From: JABWBD01 sp040768665
Lineage (GTDB): Bacteria; Planctomycetota; Planctomycetia; Pirellulales; Thermoguttaceae
Direction of reading: 5' to 3'
Assembly: GCA_040768665.1 (NCBI GenBank)
Contig: JAXGMN010000017.1
Coordinates: forward strand, 62,001 to 126,000
Length of the DNA stretch: 64,000 bases
Shown: piece after piece, positions 44,708 to 53,539 of the stretch
Layout of the letters: each line of letters opens with the position of its first letter
How positions within the stretch are numbered: the first letter of the stretch is position 1
Position numbers and translations under genes: made by a program
Notes under the pieces: generated by a model
Database searches by the model: none
What the model saw: only the letters and a program-made list of their open reading frames with translations
What the model was told of the DNA's origin: nothing

Positions 44708-45166
44708 TCAGGGCTGATTGGCGTATGCTTCCGCAAAGGAGCGGAACTGGGGGCATAAGTCGACGCTGGCAAGTTCGGTCCCTGCCACCCAGGCGAACTG
44801 GTCGTGTTCGCTGCTGAGCTTCATTTCGCCAGAGAGAACTCGACCGCGCATGATCATGTAGGCCACCATACGATCCGGCGTCTCGGATTGTGCCGAACCG
44901 GCGACCCTTTCCAGAGCGATGTGCAGACCAGTCTCCTCCTCGACTTCGCGCACCAGCGCCTCATCGAAGGTTTCCCCGGCATCGACTTTGCCGCCGGGAA
45001 GATCCCACTTGCCGGCATTGAAGCCGGAACCAGGCGACCGTCGGAGGAGCAAGCACCGGTTGCGATCGTCCAAGACAACGACCTTTACGGATAGAGCAAA
45101 GTTTTTTCGGGTCACTTGACCGTCTTCGCGGCTTGGTGAAGAGCCCGATGAACCGTGATGACTCAT
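44708..45166 (-). CDS. Nudix hydrolase
   Basis: ATG 45166 gives 152 residues. The Nudix box is complete, GKVDAGETFDEALVREVEEE followed by TGL, with the metal-binding Glu residues in REVEEE. KVVVLDDRNRCLLLRRSP is the leading strand pair. The enzyme cleaves a nucleoside diphosphate linked to another group; which one is not readable. It is transcribed in the same direction as the RelA-SLOG-RyR gene, 176 bp upstream with a repeat between. Degrading or tuning the nucleotide signal is possible but unproven; it could also be a housekeeping enzyme. Confidence 0.9.
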   Translation of the reverse strand: MSHHGSSGSSPSREDGQVTRKNFALSVKVVVLDDRNRCLLLRRSPGSGFNAGKWDLPGGKVDAGETFDEALVREVEEETGLHIALERVAGSAQSETPDRMVAYMIMRGRVLSGEMKLSSEHDQFAWVAGTELASVDLCPQFRSFAEAYANQP

Positions 45167-45369
45167 GACTGCTATTCTCACGCAAGACCAGGGAAGGAGG
45201 TCATGTCTGTTGGGACGCAATGGTGGTGAGTGTATCAGTTTTTTCGCAGGGGGCAAAGTAACCACAGGACGTGGCCGAACAATGCCGCGAGGATGCGGGC
45301 GACCTGACCGGCCGCAATGGTTCGGGTGTCCGTGGGCCAGGACAGTAGTAGCTGGACCGCGGAATTCGC

Positions 45370-45402
45370 TTGACTTCCGGATATATCTGTGTACGATATA
45401 TC
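45370..45402 (+). promoter_or_regulatory. Promoter and candidate PadR operator
   Basis: TTGACT (45370-45375) and TACGAT (45392-45397) are 16 bp apart. Two exact copies of the self-complementary octamer GATATATC (45380-45387 and 45395-45402), separated by 7 bp, cover the spacer and -10 region. A repressor bound there would block transcription. The PadR gene downstream is the likely binder. Confidence 0.5.
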
Positions 45403-45442
45403 GATATCCGATAATTCCAGTGGTCGGCTGAGGAGATCATTC

Positions 45443-45538
45443 ATGGGGAGCATCGGTCCGGTCGAGGTAATGTTCGTGTTCGCCGTTGTGTGCGCGGCGT
45501 TCATGCTCCGGCATCGGAGTGAGAGCGCGTCGCGTTGA
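45443..45538 (+). CDS. 31-residue TatA-like single-span micro-protein
   Basis: ATG 45443 follows GAGGAG by 7 nt. The product, 31 residues, begins MGSIGPVEVMFVFAVV, has one membrane span (about residues 7-21) and a short basic/polar tail. The start strongly recalls TatA (MGSIGxxELL...), but it lacks the glycine hinge and amphipathic helix, so a functional TatA is unlikely. Its position 55 bp before the PadR gene and behind the same promoter suggests co-regulation. Confidence 0.5.
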   Translation: MGSIGPVEVMFVFAVVCAAFMLRHRSESASR

Positions 45539-45593
45539 TCCACGTTTCACATGCTATCGCCGTAGACTGTTTTCGCAGAAATGGGAGGTTTGC

Positions 45594-45974
45594 ATGGCGC
45601 CATTCGCGCGGGGAGCGTCACCGCTGAGCCCTTCGGAGTTTGGCATCCTGCTCGCATTGGCGGACGACGAGCGGCATGGCTACGGCATCCTGCAAGAGAT
45701 CGCCCGGCAGTCGGCCGGCGCGGTGCGGCTGGGCCCCGGGACGCTCTACGGCGCCATCAAGCGGCTTTTGGCCGCGGGCTGGATCCAGCGAGCTGACGAA
45801 CGATCGCGGCCGCCCGATGATGATCCGCGGCGGAGCTGCTACTATCGGCTGACTTCATCCGGCCGCGACGTCGCGGCCCGGGAAGCCGAGCGGTTGGCGA
45901 ATCTCGTTCGGGAGGCGGAGGCAAAACGACTCGTCCGCGCCGGCGTTCTATCGCCTGCCCCGGGAGACGCATAA
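45594..45974 (+). CDS. PadR-family transcriptional regulator
   Basis: ATG 45594 follows GGGAGG. The 126-residue protein has the PadR winged helix: LSPSEFGILLALADDERHGY, GPGTLYGAIKRLLAAGWIQ, then the wing YYRLTSSGRDVAAREAERL, and a short C-terminal dimerisation helix. PadR repressors of this compact class usually sit in front of ABC exporter genes. None follows here. Only a 17-codon open frame overlaps the stop codon (TAATG), so the partner gene may have been lost. Confidence 0.88.
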   Translation: MAPFARGASPLSPSEFGILLALADDERHGYGILQEIARQSAGAVRLGPGTLYGAIKRLLAAGWIQRADERSRPPDDDPRRSCYYRLTSSGRDVAAREAERLANLVREAEAKRLVRAGVLSPAPGDA

Positions 45975-46027
45975 TGGATATTCCACCGCAGCAACACCGA
46001 TGGAACGCGGCCGCGTTCGACGAATGA
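45974..46027 (+). pseudogene. 17-codon stub after the PadR gene
   Basis: ATG 45974 overlaps the PadR stop (TAATG), a coupling layout. It encodes MDIPPQQHRWNAAAFDE and stops. A coupled start with so short a product looks like the surviving start of a truncated downstream gene. No continuation is found in the other frames to 46180. Confidence 0.3.
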
Positions 46028-46179
46028 GCCGGCTCCGCGGATGGCGCAAAGTTCCCACGGAGCGCTCTTGTTGCAGGGGATTCCGACGACGCGACATGGA
46101 GCGAGCCGGACGCAATTGTGGGCCGGCACGGCTGATTCATCGAGAAGGGCTCGGCAGCGTCCGGGTGATGTCGCGTCGG

Positions 46180-49100
46180 CTACCGCGAGCCGGCGTGCTG
46201 GTCGAGGACGGCCCGCGCATGGCGAGCAAGGTGCCCGCGAAGATCGGTTGCGTAGGCCTGAAGCGTCGCTTCGCCGATCCCTTCGTGATCGCCGAGGCGA
46301 TAGAGGGCGCGGGCCAGGAACAATTCGCGGAGCGATTCACGCCGCGACTGAACGGCATTGACGTAGCGGGCATACTCGGCGTCGTGCGCCTTCGCGGCGG
46401 CGATCGTGTCGTGGACGTGGCCTGACATGCCCGGCTTGAGCAGCAGCTCCGCAAGGGACGGCGCCGCGGCACGGTCGCCCAGCCGCTCCAGAGCCACGGC
46501 TACGGCGCGATGGTGAGAGAAGGCGGAGTCGGAATCCAGCAGGGCCGCCAGTCGCACGATCGCCGGCACCGCTTCAGCGGCCCCAGCCATTCCGAGGGCG
46601 ACAACCGCTTTGTCCAGCGGACTCAGTGCATCGCCGGATTGGCCCATCCCCCAATAGTCCCAACCCTCGTCCCACTGCTCGGCGGCCCGGACCCGTTGGA
46701 GGATGGGCTCGACGCCGGTATCGTCGCCGAAGAGCATTGCCAGCATCACGGCATAGACGTACCGTCGCTGGCCGTCGCTTGATTGGCACGCTTCGCGCAA
46801 CAACGGCAGCGACTCTTCGGGGTGAGAACTGACGATCGCCGCGGCACGGTAGTTCTCGGGGGCCTCGCCGACAGCCTGGGCGATTGCCTCGCGGGACATG
46901 GGGAGCGAATCGGTCTGATCGAGCACATCCTTCGGCAGATAACCCATCTCAACGAGCCGTCGCTGGACGGCCTTAATGTCGATCTCACGGAGCGGCACGC
47001 TTTCTCGCGAGGCGGTCGCCGCGGCCACCCCGGCAGCGTATCCTTGGTTCTGGATGCAGGCCTGCATCCGCACCAGCGGCACGGCATCGCGATGCACGCT
47101 GATGCCCAGGCCGGTTACCAGCAGCCCCTCGAATCCCTTCGGAAGCAGGCATCGGTAGGGAATATTCACCAGAAAGGCGCCGCCCATCGGTTTGGTTTCC
47201 AGCATGAGATACGGATCTACCGTGTAGCCGTGCGAGTCGTAGTCGCTTCGCGCCTGGCTGATCGTGTCGCCGTAGGTGCGGCCAATCGCCTGATCGAGGA
47301 TCGTCATCGAGAAATCGCCGACGATCCGCCGGCGCTCGCGCGTGTCGACGAGTTGCCCCTGGTCGAAGGCCTCCGGGTATTTTTGTTTCGAGTACACGAA
47401 AGTGTGCCAAACGTCGACCATGTCGGTCTCGTCGACGATGGTGAAGTCGGTGTTGGTATAGGCCGCACCGAGCCGGCGGGGTGGGAGGCCGGTTCCCTGC
47501 ATACCGAACTCGTTGGCGTCGGTGTAGTCGGTCCGGGCGCCGGCCGCCGCGGCAATGTCGGCATTGCCGGTGGAATCGATCACCACGTCGGCCAACACCG
47601 CACCGCGACCCTGGGGCGTCGCCACCACGGCGCCCACGACGCGGTTGCCGTCGACCACGGCGCCGCAGCCGAGGGTGCCGAACCAGATATCGGCCCCGTC
47701 GTTCCGCAGCGTCTCGCGCCACCATTGGGCTCGCTGCTCCGGCCACCACGAGTTGCCCCCCGGGACCGTGGCCGTAAAGCCGCCGCGATTTCCGCTGTGA
47801 TAGCGGCTGATGTACCCCGCGGTTCCCACGCCGCCGAGCATGTGCAGGTATTCGACGACGAGCACCTTGGCTCCCTCGCGGGCGGCGCCGATCCCAGCCG
47901 GCGCTCCGCCCGTGCCCCCGCCGATCACCACCACGTCGTAGCGGCCCAGCACGGGGAGGTTACGAGCTTCCTGGGGAACTGTGGGCAGTTTCTGGACGGG
48001 ACGGACGCCGACGAGCGCCTCGCGCACGTCACCCGCCGCGGTGGCGGCAACGGCCGTCTCACCGGGCAGCCGTATGCCGGTCGGCTTCCCCGCGGCAGCC
48101 GCCTCCTTGGCTGCGGCGGCACCGATCCGCGCGCCCAGGTCGATCAGTTCCAAGGGCCGCAGGAGTTGTTCGGCGCGAGCGCGGCTCACGTCGGCTGCGC
48201 CCCCGAGCAGGTAGAGCCGCTGGCCGGCCTCCGGCCGAAAGGCGTCCAAAGGCAGCGCCTCGACGGGCAGACCGTCGCCCGCGACCGATTGGCGGCCGTG
48301 CATCGCGTCCGGCGGCACCTGGAACAAACGGTCGGCGGTAATCCGCTGATTGCTGTGGTAGGTGAGCGTGCGGGCAACCTGGTCGGCGGCGGCGAACGAG
48401 GTGAAACGACCGTCGGGCATGGGAAGATCGAGCGTGTACTCAATAACCTTGAAGAAGCGATCGCTTCCCTGGAGCACGGGACCGCGACGGTTTCCATAGC
48501 GAGCCGCGTGGCCCCGGAGCGGGGAGTCGCCGATGCAGATCTCGCACCAGCCCGGGAAGCCGCAGACGCACGCGTAGGCCATGAACCCCGGCGGAATCAC
48601 CCGCACGGAACCGTTGTCCATCTCCACCGGATCGCCGCCGACAACGATACGCCGGAAGGTATGGGTGCCGGCCGGGTAGTCGCGGAAACGAGCCCCGGCA
48701 AGTCGGGCAACGGTGCCGCGATCGGTGGCATCGACGATCACCCGCGCAAGCACCGCCTGGCGGCCGGCGCGATTGGCCATCACAATGCCCGCCGGGGCTC
48801 CGCTGGCGTCGCGCAAGACATCGGTCGGGAGACAACTGAAGAGAAACTCGACTCCCGCGTCGAGCAGGGCATCTTCGAGCGTCTTCTTCACGTGCAACGG
48901 GCGGGGCGGCTGCGGCAGAGAGGAGATCTCATCCACCGCTCCTAATACTTCGATTTCGCCCAGCAGGATGCGATCGTACTTGGGCGGTTTTTTCATTGCG
49001 AACCGGACATAGCGGGTGGTCGCGTTGACCGGCGCGGTCAGAACGTAGAGACCCGGACCGGGTCCCGGTTGCCCTGCCACTTCAGCGATTTGTTTCCAAG

Positions 49101-49737
49101 ACTGCTTGTCGTTGCTGACCGACACGAGCAAGCTGTCGACGTTGAAGCCGCCACCACCGGAGGTCGTTTCCTCGCGACGGTAAACGGCGACGCGGACCTT
49201 GTGGACCTCCTCGGCTTTGCCGAGATCGGCGTCGATGGTCACGCTGCCGTCGTACTGGACACTCTCCTTCGAGGCATCTCCCCAGACGCCGTTCGCCAGC
49301 CGACTGGGCGGATCGGTGTCGCGGTGCCGGGCGCTGCTCGGCAGATCCGACGCGTAAGTCAGAGCAAAACGTTTGCGTTGTGGTTCGATTGCAGTGTCTA
49401 CCGGATCGTTGTAGATCGCCTTGGCCAACGAAGCGGTCGGCACCTCCCCTTCTTCGAGCGAGAGCCGCAGCGTGGCGGTCATGTCGTCGCCGAGGTACGG
49501 GTAAGGCGCCGCGAGGAAGACCCGTGCCCCGGTTTCCGCGGCCGCCACGGCCGCCGAAACCGCTCCCGTGCCACCGCCGACGACCACCACGTCGACGTCG
49601 TAGGCCACAGGGATCTGGCGGGCCGATTCACGGACCGCAATGGGGTCCGCCGCGAGCCATCCGGCCATCGGCACGATCAAGAGGGCGGCTACGACGAGAC
49701 GGTTAGGAAGTGTTTGAATCATCGGGGACCGATTCAT
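46180..49737 (-). CDS. Secreted tandem FAD-dependent oxidoreductase with discoidin-like insert and HEAT-like tail
   Basis: ATG 49737 lies 2 nt after the stop of the upstream gene and is preferred to a long upstream extension. The 1185-residue protein has a signal peptide (about 10-31). Residues 48-140 start a first FAD module (VDVVVVGGGTGAVSAAVAA). Residues about 145-265 form a discoidin/F5-8C-like insert with RLANGVWGDASKESV. A second FAD module begins at about 600 (YDVVVIGGGTGGAPAGIGAA), with VVIDSTGNADIAAAAGA and LLVTGLGISVHRDAVPLVRM. The last 230 residues are helical, HEAT-like. It resembles FAD-oxidoreductase (PF12831-type) planctomycete proteins; substrate unknown. Confidence 0.78.
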   Translation of the reverse strand: MNRSPMIQTLPNRLVVAALLIVPMAGWLAADPIAVRESARQIPVAYDVDVVVVGGGTGAVSAAVAAAETGARVFLAAPYPYLGDDMTATLRLSLEEGEVPTASLAKAIYNDPVDTAIEPQRKRFALTYASDLPSSARHRDTDPPSRLANGVWGDASKESVQYDGSVTIDADLGKAEEVHKVRVAVYRREETTSGGGGFNVDSLLVSVSNDKQSWKQIAEVAGQPGPGPGLYVLTAPVNATTRYVRFAMKKPPKYDRILLGEIEVLGAVDEISSLPQPPRPLHVKKTLEDALLDAGVEFLFSCLPTDVLRDASGAPAGIVMANRAGRQAVLARVIVDATDRGTVARLAGARFRDYPAGTHTFRRIVVGGDPVEMDNGSVRVIPPGFMAYACVCGFPGWCEICIGDSPLRGHAARYGNRRGPVLQGSDRFFKVIEYTLDLPMPDGRFTSFAAADQVARTLTYHSNQRITADRLFQVPPDAMHGRQSVAGDGLPVEALPLDAFRPEAGQRLYLLGGAADVSRARAEQLLRPLELIDLGARIGAAAAKEAAAAGKPTGIRLPGETAVAATAAGDVREALVGVRPVQKLPTVPQEARNLPVLGRYDVVVIGGGTGGAPAGIGAAREGAKVLVVEYLHMLGGVGTAGYISRYHSGNRGGFTATVPGGNSWWPEQRAQWWRETLRNDGADIWFGTLGCGAVVDGNRVVGAVVATPQGRGAVLADVVIDSTGNADIAAAAGARTDYTDANEFGMQGTGLPPRRLGAAYTNTDFTIVDETDMVDVWHTFVYSKQKYPEAFDQGQLVDTRERRRIVGDFSMTILDQAIGRTYGDTISQARSDYDSHGYTVDPYLMLETKPMGGAFLVNIPYRCLLPKGFEGLLVTGLGISVHRDAVPLVRMQACIQNQGYAAGVAAATASRESVPLREIDIKAVQRRLVEMGYLPKDVLDQTDSLPMSREAIAQAVGEAPENYRAAAIVSSHPEESLPLLREACQSSDGQRRYVYAVMLAMLFGDDTGVEPILQRVRAAEQWDEGWDYWGMGQSGDALSPLDKAVVALGMAGAAEAVPAIVRLAALLDSDSAFSHHRAVAVALERLGDRAAAPSLAELLLKPGMSGHVHDTIAAAKAHDAEYARYVNAVQSRRESLRELFLARALYRLGDHEGIGEATLQAYATDLRGHLARHARAVLDQHAGSR

Positions 49738-49739
49738 CT

Positions 49740-50708
49740 TCAAGGAAGTGGTTGTACGTTTTCCATTCGTTGGATGGGTTCGTCCGCCGTCCTGGCGATC
49801 CAGTCCCTGGTCCACTGCACTGCCTCCAGGCCGACGTCTACGTTGGGAGTCGCCAGAAAGATGATTCCCTCGACGCGGCCCTGTCGGACCCAGCGGTAGG
49901 CGAGCTCCGTTTGCCGCCGCATCAACGGCACCGGCAGGGGACGGCGGGCGTGGAAGTCGAACATGTAGCAGCCCAGGAAGATCGATTTCCCGGGGATCAG
50001 CCTCTCCAGGGCGGCGAGGTTGGATTCGAGAAACTCGAGGTCGGCCGGGCGCCACGTCCAAAGACAAACCTGGTCGACCTCGTCAAGATGCCGCCTGGCC
50101 CTCGGCGATATCTGCCCCGTGTAGACCACTGCCATGAGCGGAAGCCTCTTGCCGCGGACGGTCCTCTGGCGGATCATGTGGAGTTGCTCCGGCGTGAGCG
50201 ACGCATCGAACGGGGCCGCGTCTGCCGGAGGATCGCGGAGATCGAGCGGATCGCTGACGTGTCCGTGAAAGAAGTCGTCCAGGATGAATCCGGCGAGGTT
50301 CGCCTGCTGCCCGGCGAGTCGATAGACCTCGTCGCGTTCGGCCTGGGAAGTCGCTCCGCCGGCCGCAACCAGCGACCAGTAGACCCGGTCGAGCTTCTCA
50401 AACGGCCGATAGTAATCGTCCAGCGGCGGCTTTGGCAGGTTGTTGTACCGGACGAAAATCATGTTTCGCACGCCCATCCAGTCCGCCGCCGCGACCGGCT
50501 CCATCGTCGACTTCTTCGCCAGCGGCGCCAGGTAGCTCTCGTTGTAGACACCGGCAGGATGCCCCCAGATCCAGAGCCGATCACCGATCGTTTCTCCTTG
50601 AGCCGGCTGCGCCGGAGCGAAGTGCACCAGCAGGATCGCTCCCATCAGGAGAATCGGAACGGCAGCCGGACAGTGTGGCGACCCAAGCAAACGTGCGAGA
50701 CTTCTCAT
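49740..50708 (-). CDS. Secreted protein of unknown function, possibly TIM-barrel
   Basis: The 322-residue protein has a signal peptide (hydrophobic about 15-33). The rest alternates strands and helices, with LWIWGHPAGVYNESYL, AGFILDDFFHG (an acidic strand end like a glycosidase active site), MAVVYTGQ, VCLWTWRP and IFLGCYMFDFH. This pattern suggests a glycoside-hydrolase-like TIM barrel, but no family is recognised. It is the first gene of a two-gene unit with the tandem FAD oxidoreductase, 2 nt apart. Confidence 0.65.
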   Translation of the reverse strand: MRSLARLLGSPHCPAAVPILLMGAILLVHFAPAQPAQGETIGDRLWIWGHPAGVYNESYLAPLAKKSTMEPVAAADWMGVRNMIFVRYNNLPKPPLDDYYRPFEKLDRVYWSLVAAGGATSQAERDEVYRLAGQQANLAGFILDDFFHGHVSDPLDLRDPPADAAPFDASLTPEQLHMIRQRTVRGKRLPLMAVVYTGQISPRARRHLDEVDQVCLWTWRPADLEFLESNLAALERLIPGKSIFLGCYMFDFHARRPLPVPLMRRQTELAYRWVRQGRVEGIIFLATPNVDVGLEAVQWTRDWIARTADEPIQRMENVQPLP

Positions 50709-50881
50709 CGTTCTTTCCTTCCTACACGGCCTTGATTACTCATCGGGTCCTTCCCTTGCCACCTCCACAAAGTTGACGATGGGGGCATGATCGATGGACA
50801 CCTCGCCCTCTACGGGAGTCAACTCGATAACGAGGTTGTCTTTCACCCCGATTCCTTTGAATTCTCGGATCACGGCCTGGT

Positions 50882-51004
50882 GCAAGCGTTCACGGGGCGG
50901 CCGGGGACTGGTCCATTTTTCGGCCGGCGGATGCCTTTTGGCCGCAAAGACGCTGGCCGAAAACATGGACCTGTCCCCCTCCTCCCCGCCCCGTGAACGG
51001 TTAC
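50882..51004. repeat. Second palindromic repeat family, copy inside the giant PQQ gene
   Basis: GCAAGCGTTCACGGGGCGG...CCGCCCCGTGAACGGTTAC, with core GGTCCATTTTTCGGCCGG and CTGGCCGAAAACATGGACC. It is 123 nt, exactly 41 codons, and lies in the C-terminal beta domain, where it keeps the reading frame. Confidence 0.88.
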
Positions 51005-53440
51005 CGGCCTGGTTTGCCTTGTCCGCTGCCTTCATCACATCGAAGTCGTTTTGTACGACACGCCCCTGAAGCTTGATATCAAAAACCCGGCCGCCCGAAA
51101 CGTCGCCCGGAGACGCCAGGAAACCAAGGCGGACCGTATAACTGGCGCCCCTCTGGCCGGCCGATTCATCAATCAACGGGAGTTCGCAGCGCAACATCCC
51201 ACGGCATTCCGATGCGAAAAGCCAACTCTTATTCGTACCGGCGATCTCCACTCCCTTGAAGTCTCGATGGAAGAAACCTCCCCCCGGCGCAAGTTGCTCG
51301 TGGATGTCGAATTGGATGCCGTACTTCGGATAAGCGTTGTATACGGAATGGGTCTCGCGGATCCGAGGGTAACCGAGCCAGAGAACGCCTCGCTCGTCCC
51401 TCGTATCGCCGGGTGCACCGAAATTGATGGCAAGTCGTTTGACCGGCCTCATTGCGCCCTGGCTGATGAACACGGACCAGTTACCCATCTTCTTGTCCGG
51501 TTTGTTCACCAGGGCGACGGAACAGCGCAAGGGATACGAACAGGTGCATCCGGAACTGGCCTCCGGCATAAGCATCAGCCCGCCCGCGGCGATCACGTCG
51601 AGCCAGCAGCCGGTGCGAACCGCCCCAAACAGACTGATCCCCTTATCCTCGTTCATTTCGTAAAGCGCGCCGCAGTAGGAACGGTAAAACAAAGTGTCGG
51701 CCGAAGCGGACGTAATCCCGCAACTGTGGCCGGGCCTCAAAAATTCCCAGGGAACCTGCTCGCCCGTAACGGGATGAACGCGATTGAGGATTTCGCCCGT
51801 TCGCAGGTCGCACGCGTGCGGCTCGATGATGATCTTCTCACCGACAATAAGCGGCCGGCGGAGGTAATTGAGCGGCCGAGACCAGACGACCCGTCCGGTT
51901 TCGGCATCGATCGCCGTGATCCGACGCCAGGTCAGCTTGTTTTCGAGAAAGAACTTCTGGTCGTGGTTGCTGAAGTGGCCGAAGAAAAGGAGCAATCCGC
52001 CGGCGCAGGCTGATCCCATCTTCGTGCCGCCGCACCCGGTAAGATCGATCGGCCTCTTCCAACGGATGGCGCCGGTCGCTTTGTCGAGTGCAACCACGAG
52101 CCTGATATCTCGTTCTTCCGGGCCGATCTCGGCTTCGGCACCCGGCCGGTAAATGTCCTCGCCGACAAGCCTCTGCCTCTCCTCAATCGCAGCAGCCTTC
52201 TCCACTGCCGTCGGCTCGCACTCGGCAAAGAAGACGGTTTTGTCGGCGGCCGTGACGGTGATGGCGGCAATCCTCTTACCACGGTGAATCCAAAGGGGGC
52301 TGGCCGTGTCAGCGTCCAGGGCGAATATCGCGTCGCCGGCCATGATCGTGGACGTGATCTCGCCGGTTGGGCTGGATTGGCTGCCCCAGGAAGGAAAATC
52401 CGTCATGGTGCGCCAGTGGGTCCCGGCTCGATGGTAGCCTCGTCGAACCGCCAGGGAAACAGGACCTCCCTGCGACTTGTACGCAGCCGCGTATCGTTGC
52501 CCCAGGGGCATCGCCCGGCTGCCGAGGAGGATTCCATTATCGCAGCACACGTAGCCCCATCGCCAATCTCCTCCGTCGTTTGTGCCGGGCAATCGGTATC
52601 TTGTGACGATCTTTCCCGTCGCGTTGTCGAGTCGGTAGCAGAGATCGTTCGCAGCAACATAGAGGGAATCCTCCGTGAGCGACAGGTTGCCCCCATCGAC
52701 GTCGACACGTGCGCGAACGGCGCCCGGAAGCGGAGTCTCCCACAGGAAAGTGCCGTTGTAGGCGTCGTAGGCGCGAACAATCTCCTCACCTTGGATGAAG
52801 AGCCGTCCATCGATCGAGACGGGGCTGTCGGAGCGCGCGTGACGCTCGATCATCTTCTGTGGGCCCGGCTCACCAAACCACAAAACGCCGAGCGGTCCCT
52901 TGACCAGGGTGTCCTCGGAGCAGGCCGTGTTTTCCGGGCTCGCGTAAAGCTGCCGCCAACTCCCGGCTCCGTCCAGCTTGGGCCGGACGTGTTTGCTCCA
53001 GACACGCGTGCCCGGCTCGTTTTTACCCGCGATACCGCAATTCATAACCAACCCGCCGCACGGCCGAAGAACGCGGCTCAACGACTCGCTCGGCGCCGGC
53101 TTGCCCGAGAGGACCGCTTCATCCGAGACGACCAGATTGGCGAAATACAACGGCAGGTCTGCGATCTCCCAATCTTCTACGACCACTCGCGAGCCCAACA
53201 GCCCGGCTTGGGCGAGGTGTTCTCGGGCTTGTTGCCGTTTTCGCAAGTCGTTCTCCAGGCCCACAATTTTAAGTTCGCTGCTGCGCGCCAACTCGAAGGC
53301 GAGTCGACCGATATTGCAGTCCAACACAAGGCAATACCCTTTATGGATTCCGCTGTCGGAGAGGATCTTTCGGGCCGCACTGCGATAGATATCGGTATAC
53401 TCGTCCCACGGGTACGGATTCGGAGCCATCTTTGCCTTTG

Positions 53441-53539
53441 AGCCTATCCCAGAACCGTCGGGGACTGGCTCATTTTGCGGAGTTTTCGGAGCAAAATGTG
53501 CCTGTCCCCTTCTCCTCGCAGGGTTTTGGGATAGGCTCT
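53441..53539. repeat. 100-bp palindromic repeat family, copy inside the giant PQQ gene
   Basis: GAGCCTATCCCAGAACCGTC...GGTTTTGGGATAGGCTCT. It is 99 nt, one G shorter than intergenic copies, and on the coding strand adds a peptide with GQAHFAPKTPQNEPVP between a propeller blade and the methyltransferase-like segment. Confidence 0.9.

Noticed and set aside
41932..45974. PadR gene and TatA-like ORF considered part of the SLOG-RyR system
   Set aside because: They are divergently transcribed from the Nudix and SLOG-RyR genes with their own promoter and operator-like sites; nothing links them beyond adjacency.
46783..48945. 720-codon plus-strand ORF opposite the tandem FAD oxidoreductase
   Set aside because: Histidine/arginine/glycine-rich shadow frame with no domain; the minus strand has two FAD motifs.
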